Origin: JANNHP01 sp031404455
GTDB lineage: Bacteria; Planctomycetota; JAJSAM01; JAJVHW01
Assembly: GCA_031404455.1 (NCBI GenBank)
Contig: JANNHP010000150.1
Location: 1-14,856 of the forward strand
Reading direction: 5' to 3'
Length of the DNA: 14,856 nucleotides
Within the stretch, counting starts at the first letter, position 1. Each line of letters starts with the position of its first letter. The notes under the pieces are model-generated. The model did no database searches. It had not been told where the DNA came from and saw nothing but the letters and a program-made list of their open reading frames with translations. Positions 6,595-12,827 of the stretch are shown in pieces. The translations under genes were made by a program, and so were the position numbers.

Positions 6595-6610
6595 GCAACG
6601 GTAGCGTTGC
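6595..6610 (-). promoter_or_regulatory. Perfect 6-bp palindrome directly upstream of the sigma factor start
   Basis: GCAACG (6595-6600), loop GTAG, CGTTGC (6605-6610). It lies 4 nt before the GTG of the sigma gene, where a ribosome binding site would be expected and none is seen. It could be an operator or a leader hairpin that limits translation of the sigma factor. Confidence 0.35.
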
Positions 6611-6661
6611 GGGGCGTCCTCGATGCACGTCCTAGCCCGGACCATTCACGAGAGATGACCG

Positions 6662-6768
6662 CCTGGATGCACCTGCGACCCGACGGCTGCGTTGGAACCC
6701 GCGCCGCGACCTGCCAAGGTCGAGGCGTCGGGTTCCGCCTTGCCCTCGAGCCGCAGGATGCACCCAGG
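6662..6768. other. 107-bp imperfect palindrome in the divergent intergenic region
   Basis: The gap 6591-6889 between the sigma gene and the hydrolase has no convincing gene and is dominated by this structure. Pairs run from CCTGG/CCAGG at the ends (6662-6666 with 6764-6768), through TGCA and CCTGCG with CGCAGG, a looser middle part, GGAACCCG (6694-6701) with CGGGTTCC (6729-6736), CGCC/GGCG, to CGACCT (6707-6712), loop GCCA, AGGTCG (6717-6722). About four fifths of the positions pair, with two single-base bulges. The fold is nearly symmetrical on either strand. Candidates: a structured RNA or leader, a decayed miniature inverted-repeat element, or a two-sided regulatory site. The remaining bases of the gap (6611-6661 and 6769-6879) show nothing I can name. 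Confidence 0.6.
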
Positions 6769-6879
6769 GACCCGTTTCTGCGCTCGGACGTTCCGACGCA
6801 CCGATGCGAGTCCCAGGCGGCGCCGGCGTGGTCGGCCGATACCCGGCCATCCCCCGCGAATGGCCCGGGCTGAGAGCCT

Positions 6880-6883
6880 GGAG
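6880..6883 (+). promoter_or_regulatory. Ribosome binding site GGAG for the alpha/beta hydrolase
   Basis: GGAG lies 6 nt before the ATG at 6890 and supports this start over the longer open frame, which runs back into the palindrome at 6662-6768. Confidence 0.6.
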
Positions 6884-6889
6884 ACCCCC

Positions 6890-7726
6890 ATGCCCATCGC
6901 GAAGCTGAAGTCCGGCCTCGAGATCTACTACGAGATCCACGGAGAGGGCGAGCCCGTGCTCCTCCTCATGGGGACGGGCGCCGACCACACGTTCTGGACC
7001 CCGCAGATCGGCCCCTACTCGGAGCGCTTCCAGCTCATCGTGATCGACGCGCGCGGCACCGGCCGCAGCTCGCGGCCGAAGGCGTATCTACAGACGACGG
7101 CTCGCGCGATGGCCGAGGACGCGGCGCAACTCCTCGACGTCCTGAAGATCCCGAAGGTCCACCTCGGCGGGATGAGCATCGGCGCCTCGGTTGCGCAGGA
7201 GTTCGCGCTCGCGTATCCCGACCGCCTGCTCTCGCTCTCGCTGCACTGCACGTGGGCGAAGTCCGACGAGTGGTTCATCCGCGCGATCGAGACGATCGAG
7301 TACCCGGCGTCGATGGGCGACGTCCGCACGTATCTCCGGTTCGCGCTGATGTGGGTGCTCTCGCCGCGCTTCCTCGCCGAGCGTCCCGACGAGGTGCTCG
7401 CGATCGTCGAGCGCTACATCGACGACAACCCGCACCCGCCGACCAAGGACGGCATCCTCGGACACACGAATGCCGACAAGCTCCACGACGCGCTCGACCG
7501 TCTGCCGCAGATCCGGGCGCGCACGCTCGTCACCGCCGGCGAGATGGACTGGCTCGTGCCGCCGCGCTACAGCGAGGTCGTCGCCCGCGCCATCCCCGGC
7601 GCCCGCTACCACCTCTTCCGCGGCGACTTCGCGAGCCACTGCGCGTGCGTCGAGATGGCGGACGAGTGGAACCGCGTGACGATGGAGTTCATCGCGGGGA
7701 AGGCCGTCGACTACTCGCCGCGATAG
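6890..7726 (+). CDS. Alpha/beta hydrolase
   Basis: 278 residues, the usual length for a single-domain alpha/beta hydrolase. The start is fixed by GGAG 6 nt upstream and by the family's N-terminal strand (MPIAKLKSGLEIYYEIHGEG). Visible motifs: an oxyanion-hole region after strand 3 (LLLMGTGAD, about residues 24-32), DARGTGRSSRP (53-63), the nucleophile elbow G-M-S-I-G with Ser96, the acid Asp220 in GEMDWLVPP, and the base His250 in DFASHCACVEM. The catalytic triad is complete. The closest general resemblance is to the 3-oxoadipate enol-lactonase/esterase group, but the substrate cannot be read from sequence. There is no signal peptide, so it is cytoplasmic. It is divergent from the sigma factor across a 299-bp gap and about 120 bp upstream of the ATPase gene, with no sign of a functional link to either. 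Confidence 0.92.
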   Translation: MPIAKLKSGLEIYYEIHGEGEPVLLLMGTGADHTFWTPQIGPYSERFQLIVIDARGTGRSSRPKAYLQTTARAMAEDAAQLLDVLKIPKVHLGGMSIGASVAQEFALAYPDRLLSLSLHCTWAKSDEWFIRAIETIEYPASMGDVRTYLRFALMWVLSPRFLAERPDEVLAIVERYIDDNPHPPTKDGILGHTNADKLHDALDRLPQIRARTLVTAGEMDWLVPPRYSEVVARAIPGARYHLFRGDFASHCACVEMADEWNRVTMEFIAGKAVDYSPR

Positions 7727-7810
7727 CAGCGTCACACCGCGCTCCGCGTACACGCGCCCGCAAGGGGCCTTGAAGCTCGAGCCGGCGGCACCGGTCGCTC
7801 GCCGCCCCCC

Positions 7811-7835
7811 TTGCGTTTGGTCGCACCAAATGCAA
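7811..7835 (+). promoter_or_regulatory. 25-bp dyad at the start of the AAA/DUF4143 gene
   Basis: Arms TTGCGTTTGGT (7811-7821) and ACCAAATGCAA (7825-7835) are inverted with one mismatch around CGC. The dyad overlaps the first candidate ATG (7830) and ends 12 bp before the second (7848). Its size and position fit an operator for a repressor or autoregulator. Because it covers 7830, it favours 7848 as the real start. Confidence 0.5.
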
Positions 7836-7847
7836 GACTGCCTGCAT

Positions 7848-8993
7848 ATGGTCAGCCGCACGTTCTGGCTCGGGAAGATCGACGAGGCGCTCGCCTCCCG
7901 CTCCGTCCTCTGGCTCTCCGGCGTGCGGAGGGCCGGAAAGACGACGCTCTGCCGCGGCATCGAGGGTGCCGAGTACTTCGACTGCGAGCTGCCGCGCGTG
8001 CGCCGCCTCGTGGAGGACGATCCCGAGTCGTTCCTCGGGGACCTTCGCGGAGAGACGATCGTGCTGGACGAGATCCACCGTCTCGCGAATCCCTCGGAGG
8101 TGCTCAAGATCGCCGCCGACCACTTCCCCCGCACTCGCGTGGTGGCGACCGGATCGTCCACCCTCGGTGCCTCGGCGCGATTCAAGGACACCCTCGCCGG
8201 CCGCAAGCGCGAGCTCTGGCTCACGCCGATGATCTCGGCCGACCTCGACGACTTCGGCCGCCCGGACCTGCGGCACCGGTTGCTGCGAGGGGGCCTGCCC
8301 CCGATGTTCCTGGCGAAGGATCTGCCCGAGCGCGACTTCCAGGAGTGGCTCGACGCCTACTGGGCGAAGGACGTCCAGGAGCTCTTCCGCCTCGAGCGCC
8401 GCGCGTCGTTCCTCCGGTTCGCCGAGCTCCTCATGGTCCAGAGCGGCGGCATGTTCGAGGCGACCAAGTTCGCCCGGCCCTGCGAGGTGAGCCGCACGAC
8501 GATCGCCAACTACCTCGCCGTCCTCGAAACCACGTTCCTCGTGCACGTCGTCAGGCCATTCAGCTCGACCCGCTCGGCCGAGATCGTCGCGGCACCGAAG
8601 GTGTACGCATTCGACACCGGCTTCGTCTGCGCGATGCGCGGATGGCAGACGCTGCGAAGCGACGACCTCGGCCCGCTCTGGGAGCACTACGTCCTCAACG
8701 AGATCGTGGCGCGCACCCAGTCGCGGCGGGTCCTCTACTGGCGGGACAAACAGGGCCACGAAGTGGATTTCGTGCTGGCCCGCAGATCGGGTCCGCCGAC
8801 GGCGATCGAGTGCAAGTGGTCTTCGAAGGACTTCGACCCGGCCGGGCTCCGATCGTTCGGCGCGCGGTATCCCGAGGCCGCGAACTTCGTCGTCGCGCCG
8901 GACGTGACGCGCTCGTTCACGCGCACGTTCGGCGACGTGCGCGTCCGGTTCGTGGGCGTCGAAGGGCTGTTCGCCGCGCTGAAGGACGGCTGA
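7848..8993 (+). CDS. AAA family ATPase with DUF4143 C-terminal domain
   Basis: 381 residues from ATG 7848; ATG 7830 would add six residues but lies in the dyad. The N-terminal AAA_14 domain has Walker A GVRRAGKT (residues 25-32), Walker B IVLDEIHR (about 71-78) and a sensor-like VVATGSS (98-104). A winged-helix-like segment follows (about 205-232, CEVSRTTIANYLAVLE). The C-terminal DUF4143 region holds the restriction-nuclease-like signature HEVDFVL (Glu305, Asp307), then AIECKW (Glu321, Lys323). All key residues are intact. The family is widespread, scattered in genomes and usually single-gene; its role is poorly known, with nucleic-acid-related or defence functions suggested. No ribosome binding site is visible before either ATG, so the message may be leaderless or controlled at the dyad. 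It converges with the response regulator gene. Confidence 0.92.
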   Translation: MVSRTFWLGKIDEALASRSVLWLSGVRRAGKTTLCRGIEGAEYFDCELPRVRRLVEDDPESFLGDLRGETIVLDEIHRLANPSEVLKIAADHFPRTRVVATGSSTLGASARFKDTLAGRKRELWLTPMISADLDDFGRPDLRHRLLRGGLPPMFLAKDLPERDFQEWLDAYWAKDVQELFRLERRASFLRFAELLMVQSGGMFEATKFARPCEVSRTTIANYLAVLETTFLVHVVRPFSSTRSAEIVAAPKVYAFDTGFVCAMRGWQTLRSDDLGPLWEHYVLNEIVARTQSRRVLYWRDKQGHEVDFVLARRSGPPTAIECKWSSKDFDPAGLRSFGARYPEAANFVVAPDVTRSFTRTFGDVRVRFVGVEGLFAALKDG

Positions 8994-9010
8994 GGGATCG
9001 AAGGCCGTCC
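8984..9010. terminator. Possible hairpin between convergent genes
   Basis: Perfect 7-bp arms GGACGGC (8984-8990, the last codons of the ATPase) and GCCGTCC (9004-9010) enclose a 13-nt loop containing the stop codon. There is no T-run. The location between the convergent ends at 8993 and 9043 is right for a terminator, but the stem is short. Confidence 0.25.
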
Positions 9011-9042
9011 CTGCGACTCGCAAGGCGGCGCCCCGCCCCCGC

Positions 9043-9864
9043 CTACTCCGAGACCTTCACCCCGACGTTCACCGTCGGCATCTCCGCCGACCGCGCGGCC
9101 GACGCGCCGAGCGCCGCGGTGGCCTTCACCTGCTCGGCGATCTCGTCGCTGCGCGTGACGGCGCGGAGCATGAGGCCCGGCGTGTCGGCGTGGACGGTGT
9201 GCGGCACCTCGTCGGGAAGATCGAGGATCTCGAACGTGCCGGACTGGATGCCGATCGCCTCGAGGGCCGCGGAGTCGCCGGAAGCCTCGATGGCGGGACC
9301 CTCGATCGACGCGTTGCGGATGACGCCCTTCACGAAGTCGAGCACCGCCGTGATCGGGCCCGACTGGACGCGCAGGCGCGCGTTGCCGCAGGTGATGTTG
9401 AGCGTCTGGCAGAGCGCTCCCATGCCGAAGTCGGCGAGGTCGCCGCGCGTGCGGGCGGTCGGCGTCTCGGCCTCGCGCGCGCGGCGCACGAGCGCCCGGA
9501 CGCGGGCCTTGAACTCCTCGGGGTCGACGGGCTTCTCCATGAACTCGTCGACGCCGGCGTCGAGCGCCTGGGCGAGTTCGCGCGTCGGGACCTTTCCGGA
9601 GAGGAGCATCATCGGGAGCGAGCGGCGCGACGCGAGCTGGGGGTCCTCGCTGAACCGGACCGCCGCGAAGAACCCGAAGCCGCCCATGCCCGGCATGCAC
9701 ACGTCGCTGATGCAGATGTCGAACGTGCCGCGGACGAGGGCCTTCAGCCCCTCTTCGCCGTTGGCGGCCTCCGTGACGCGGCATCCTTCGCGCCGGAGCA
9801 CCGTCGCGAGCGCCCACCGTGTCTCCCGATCGTCCTCGAGGAGCAGAATCCGGGTGTCTTGCAC
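9043..9864 (-). CDS. Response regulator with receiver and DUF4388 (PATAN) domains
   Basis: 273 residues from GTG 9862-9864, with AAGGG just upstream. The receiver domain (about 4-120) has the acidic cluster Glu10-Asp11-Asp12, phosphorylation site Asp54 (ISDVCMPGMGG), switch Ser89 (LLSG) and Lys111 (EKPVD), so it should be phosphorylated by a histidine kinase. Residues about 143-220 match DUF4388: LADFGMGALCQTLNITCGN, then ALEAIGIQSGTFEIL. This output module does not bind DNA in an obvious way and is found in delta-proteobacterial, cyanobacterial and related signalling proteins. The last 50 residues are Ala/Val-rich without motifs. No kinase is nearby, so it is an orphan regulator. It is divergent from the M50B/FHA operon across 49 bp, so a shared control region is possible. 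Confidence 0.92.
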   Translation of the reverse strand: MQDTRILLLEDDRETRWALATVLRREGCRVTEAANGEEGLKALVRGTFDICISDVCMPGMGGFGFFAAVRFSEDPQLASRRSLPMMLLSGKVPTRELAQALDAGVDEFMEKPVDPEEFKARVRALVRRAREAETPTARTRGDLADFGMGALCQTLNITCGNARLRVQSGPITAVLDFVKGVIRNASIEGPAIEASGDSAALEAIGIQSGTFEILDLPDEVPHTVHADTPGLMLRAVTRSDEIAEQVKATAALGASAARSAEMPTVNVGVKVSE

Positions 9865-9913
9865 GGTCCCTTTTCATCGGCTTCGCTGCGAGCCCGTCTG
9901 AACATCGCGTCGG

Positions 9914-10615
9914 ATGGCCGGCCGAACTCCTCCGAAGCACTTCAACTGGTGGGGGTTCCTGCTGCTCTGCGGGATCTTCCTCGGGCTCGCCTTCCTCTGG
10001 AACACCCCCTGGGTGAGCCCGCTCAAGCTCTTCGTGGTGTTCCTCCACGAGACGAGCCACGGGCTCGCCGCCCTCGCCACCGGGGGCCGGATCGAGGAGA
10101 TCCGGGTCTTCGCCGAAGAGGGGGGCCGGACCGTCACCACCGGGGGGAACGCCTTCGTCGTGACCTCGGCCGGGTACCTCGGGAGCATGTTCTTCGGCGT
10201 GATCCTCCTGATCGTGGCGACACGCACGGCCCAGGCTCGGTGGCTGGCTCTCGCTCTCGGCTCCGGGGCAGTCGCCATCGCGCTCCTCTGCATGCCCGCC
10301 GAGGGACGTCTCTTCGCCGCGGGCTGCGGCCTCGTCCTCGCCGCGACGTGGCCTCTGCCCCGTCCGGTCGCCGAGTTCGTGCTCCGGGTGATCGGCGTGA
10401 CGTCGTGCCTCTACGCCATCCTCGACATCAAGAGCGACGTCCTCGACAGGAACCACCACGCGTCCGACGCGACGAGGCTCGCCGAGATGACCGGCATCCC
10501 CGGGATCGTGTGGGGCGCGCTCTGGATCGCGATCGCGCTGGTGGTGACGTTCTGCGCGGCGAAGTGGGCCGTCATGGTCGAGAAGCCTCCGAAGGTACAA
10601 TCCCGCCCGCGATGA
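9914..10615 (+). CDS. M50B-like integral membrane metallopeptidase
   Basis: 233 residues. A first helix (about 13-29) is followed by the zinc-binding H-E-T-S-H motif (His45, Glu46, His49) at the start of a membrane segment. Further hydrophobic segments lie at about 80-102, 108-126, 133-146, 153-170 and 197-219. The second motif, YAILDIKSDVLDR with Asp171 or Asp175 as the likely third zinc ligand, and the downstream SDATRLAEMTGIPGIVWG are typical of the peptidase M50B-like family (PF13398). Site-2-type proteases of this sort cut substrates within or near the membrane. There is no PDZ domain. The start lacks an obvious ribosome binding site. Its TGA overlaps the ATG of the first FHA gene, so protease and FHA proteins are made together. 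Confidence 0.9.
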   Translation: MAGRTPPKHFNWWGFLLLCGIFLGLAFLWNTPWVSPLKLFVVFLHETSHGLAALATGGRIEEIRVFAEEGGRTVTTGGNAFVVTSAGYLGSMFFGVILLIVATRTAQARWLALALGSGAVAIALLCMPAEGRLFAAGCGLVLAATWPLPRPVAEFVLRVIGVTSCLYAILDIKSDVLDRNHHASDATRLAEMTGIPGIVWGALWIAIALVVTFCAAKWAVMVEKPPKVQSRPR

Positions 10616-11385
10616 CGCCCGACGGTCCGAGAGGCGCGCCCGCGACGCCCACGCTGGAACTCGTCTACGACGGGAACCCCGTGCTCGTCGAGGCCGACGA
10701 CGTGATCGTCGGCCGCACCTTGAGGTGCACCGTGCGCGTCGTGCATCCGCTCGTGTCGCGAGAGCACTGCCGCATCGAGCCGCGCGCGGACGGTCTCTTC
10801 GTCGTCGATCTCGGTTCCGTCAACGGCACGTGGGTGAACGGAGTGCGCGTGACGGACCGCATGCAGATCCGCGCGGGCGACAGGCTGGGCCTCGGGCGCG
10901 ACGGCGCGGTGCTCGTGGTCGAGCGGGCGATCGTCGGCGGCGTGGACGTTTCGCGACGCGCCCGCGAGGAGGACATGAAGACGATGGTCGCGGGCGACGC
11001 GCGCGCGGCGGGCGTCGTGGCGCGCGTCGACGTCGCGTCGGAGGCGTTGCCGGCGCTCGGCGCAGAGGACGAACCGCCGACGCGCGACGTCGGCGACCGG
11101 ACGCGTCCGATCCCCGACGCCCCGCCGCCGGCGCAGGCGTCGTCCGCGATTCCGGTCATCACGGTGATCCCGTCGGTCGTCGTGCCGCACGACGCGGGAG
11201 CAGTCACGCGAGAGGCCGTCACACAGGAGGCCGGAGCGCCGCGGCGCAGCGGGTTCCTCCCCGGTTTCGCGGCCGGCGTCGCTCTCGGGCTCCTCGTCAT
11301 CGCCGCTTTGGCGAAGTTCACGCACGTGCTCGAACCGCTGCGCGACGCGGTGCGCGGGACAGTGCGCGAAGCGGGCGGCCGGTGA
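10612..11385 (+). CDS. FHA-domain protein with C-terminal membrane anchor (first of pair)
   Basis: 257 residues; the ATG overlaps the stop of the M50B-like gene (ATGA). The N-terminal FHA domain (about 14-105) has the phosphothreonine-binding landmarks intact: Gly34-Arg35 (VGR), Ser49-Arg50-x-His52 (SREH) and Asn71-Gly72 (SVNGTWVNG). A long, probably flexible linker (about 110-212, rich in Ala, Pro, Val and Thr) leads to a single hydrophobic helix (about 216-235, containing LPGFAAGVALGLLVIAALA), with about 20 residues beyond it. The FHA domain is thus cytoplasmic and tail-anchored at the membrane. FHA domains bind phosphothreonine proteins, so a Ser/Thr kinase partner elsewhere in the genome is expected; none is in the window. 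Linker threonines such as those in MKTM and TREAVTQEA could be self-binding sites. Confidence 0.9.
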   Translation: MTPDGPRGAPATPTLELVYDGNPVLVEADDVIVGRTLRCTVRVVHPLVSREHCRIEPRADGLFVVDLGSVNGTWVNGVRVTDRMQIRAGDRLGLGRDGAVLVVERAIVGGVDVSRRAREEDMKTMVAGDARAAGVVARVDVASEALPALGAEDEPPTRDVGDRTRPIPDAPPPAQASSAIPVITVIPSVVVPHDAGAVTREAVTQEAGAPRRSGFLPGFAAGVALGLLVIAALAKFTHVLEPLRDAVRGTVREAGGR

Positions 11386-11909
11386 CCGACGAGACCGCGA
11401 TCTACCTGCGCGTCCGCGGCGAGATGATCCGCATCGACGGACGCAGCGCCGTCGTGGGACGGAGCCGCACGTGCGACGTGCAGATCGACGAGCAGGGCGT
11501 CTCGCGGCGCCACTGCGAGGTGCTGCTGCGCGACGACGGCGCCTCGGTGCGCGACCTCGGCTCGGCGCACGGCACGTGGGTCTCGGGACGGCGCAGCGAC
11601 GTCGAGACGCGGCTCGGCGCGGGCGTGCTCGTCACGCTCGGCGTGCGCGGGCCGCACTTCGAACTCGTCAACGCGATCGTCCACGGTCGCCCGGTGCTCG
11701 GCGGGCCGCCCGCGGCGAGACCGCACACCGTCACGGACGTGCTGCCCGGCTCGGCGCCGTCCGACGCCGACGCGACCGTGCCGATCGCCCCCGCTGCGAC
11801 CCCCGCGGCGAGCGGCGGCACTCGCTTCTGGGCGGGCCTCGCGTGGGGGACGTTCGCGGGCCTCGTCATCGGCGCCGCGGTCGCTTCGTTCACCGACCTG
11901 CCGTTCTGA
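11382..11909 (+). CDS. FHA-domain protein with C-terminal membrane anchor (second of pair)
   Basis: 175 residues from a GTG that overlaps the previous stop (GTGA). The FHA domain (about 6-95) has Gly26-Arg27 (VGR) and Ser41-Arg42-x-His44 (SRRH), but the conserved Asn-Gly is His63-Gly64 (SAHGTWVSG), which may alter or weaken phosphopeptide binding. A short Ala/Pro linker (about 108-146) precedes a hydrophobic helix (about 149-169, starting FWAGLAWGTFAGLVIGAA), and the protein ends six residues later. It has the same plan as the preceding protein with a shorter linker, so the two probably arose by duplication and may work as a pair. Its stop is 12 bp from the convergent stop at 11922. Confidence 0.88.
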   Translation: MTDETAIYLRVRGEMIRIDGRSAVVGRSRTCDVQIDEQGVSRRHCEVLLRDDGASVRDLGSAHGTWVSGRRSDVETRLGAGVLVTLGVRGPHFELVNAIVHGRPVLGGPPAARPHTVTDVLPGSAPSDADATVPIAPAATPAASGGTRFWAGLAWGTFAGLVIGAAVASFTDLPF

Positions 11910-11921
11910 ACGGGAGCGGCG

Positions 11922-12827
11922 TCAGGCGTCCGGATCCGGCGCCGGGTGCGGCCTGAGTCCGAGCCACAGCGCGACGAACGAAAGCACCGCGACGACCGCC
12001 GCGGCGACGGCGATCCACTGCCGGCCGAGGTTCTCGTCGCCGTAGCGCACGGACACGCGGTGGCGCCCTGCGGGGACCTTCACCACGATGAGCGGCACGC
12101 GCGCCGCGCGGAACTCGGCGGGCGCGCCGTCGAGGGTGACGGTGGCGCCCGCGGCGGGCCAGGTGAGCAGGTACTCGGCGTCCGTCGCGGCTTGGATCGT
12201 CAGGTCGCCGCCCCAGATCGCGTGGTCCTCGTAGTCGAGGAAGTCGGCGTCGCCGCGGCGGAGCGTGCGCGCGAACCCGACCGCGTCGTCGGGGCGGATC
12301 GAGGGCTCCTCGGCGAGGAAGAGGAACGCCGGGTGCGCGTGCCGCACGCGCAGGCCCGGCACCTCGGGCGCCGCGCCCAGCGCCGGATCGCGCTCGCCCG
12401 CGTCGGGGACGACGACGCTCGAGCCGTCGCCGACGACCACCACGGCCACGCCGAAGATGTCGAGCGCGCGGATCGTCGCCTGCGAGAGCTTCTCGGTCTT
12501 CGCAAACTCCGCGGCCGCACCGTCCGCGAGGTTCTCGAGCGCGGGAAGGATCGGGTCCGCGGGGTCGATGGACGGCGGATACGCGCCCCACCCGGCGGGC
12601 CCGCGCGCGCTCTCGTGGACCGACCCTTCGGGCGGCGTGCCGCGCTTCACGACGAGCGCCATCACGCGGAGTCCGTTCGCGGCGCCCGCCCCGCGCTCGA
12701 GGGCGCCGCGGAGCGACGGCACGCCCGTCGCGCGGACGACGTCGGCGCTCGTCTTCGCGATCCAGACGAGCACCGCGAGGGATCCGGCGAAGAGGAGCAT
12801 CGTCGCGACGGCGGCCGGCTTCCTCAC
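11922..12827 (-). CDS. Membrane protein with exported domain and YfhO-like C-terminus
   Basis: 301 residues from GTG 12825-12827, which overlaps the stop of the dehydrogenase gene upstream (GTGA). A helix near the N-terminus (about 7-24) and one near the C-terminus (about 271-291, starting WIAVAAAVVAVLSFVALWLG) flank an exported region of about 245 residues. The part just before the last helix (EYLLTWPAAGATVTLDG, then VPAGRHRVSVRYGDENLG) recalls the C-terminal beta-sandwich of YfhO-type membrane proteins, in which a strand ending in a tryptophan-rich turn is followed by DG and a G-x-H-x-V-x-x-Y motif. YfhO proteins have many more helices, so this is a distant or separated form; the assignment is inference. 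It follows two dehydrogenases in an overlapping operon. Confidence 0.8.
   Translation of the reverse strand: MRKPAAVATMLLFAGSLAVLVWIAKTSADVVRATGVPSLRGALERGAGAANGLRVMALVVKRGTPPEGSVHESARGPAGWGAYPPSIDPADPILPALENLADGAAAEFAKTEKLSQATIRALDIFGVAVVVVGDGSSVVVPDAGERDPALGAAPEVPGLRVRHAHPAFLFLAEEPSIRPDDAVGFARTLRRGDADFLDYEDHAIWGGDLTIQAATDAEYLLTWPAAGATVTLDGAPAEFRAARVPLIVVKVPAGRHRVSVRYGDENLGRQWIAVAAAVVAVLSFVALWLGLRPHPAPDPDA

Noticed and set aside
6692..6889. Longer N-terminus for the alpha/beta hydrolase
   Set aside because: The extension is Arg/Pro-rich, begins inside the 107-bp palindrome, and the ATG at 6890 has a ribosome binding site and the family N-terminus.
7811..8993. Toxin-antitoxin or insertion element around the ATPase
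   Set aside because: No small partner gene, no transposase and no terminal repeats; composition matches the neighbours.
7811..9901. 696-residue plus-strand open frame over the ATPase and response regulator
   Set aside because: Arg/Pro-rich with no motifs; it crosses two convergent genes with strong domains in other frames.
11901..11913. Palindrome CCGTTC-T-GAACGG between convergent stops as a terminator
   Set aside because: A one-base loop cannot form a stable hairpin with the full stem, and there is no T-run; probably chance at the end of the FHA gene.
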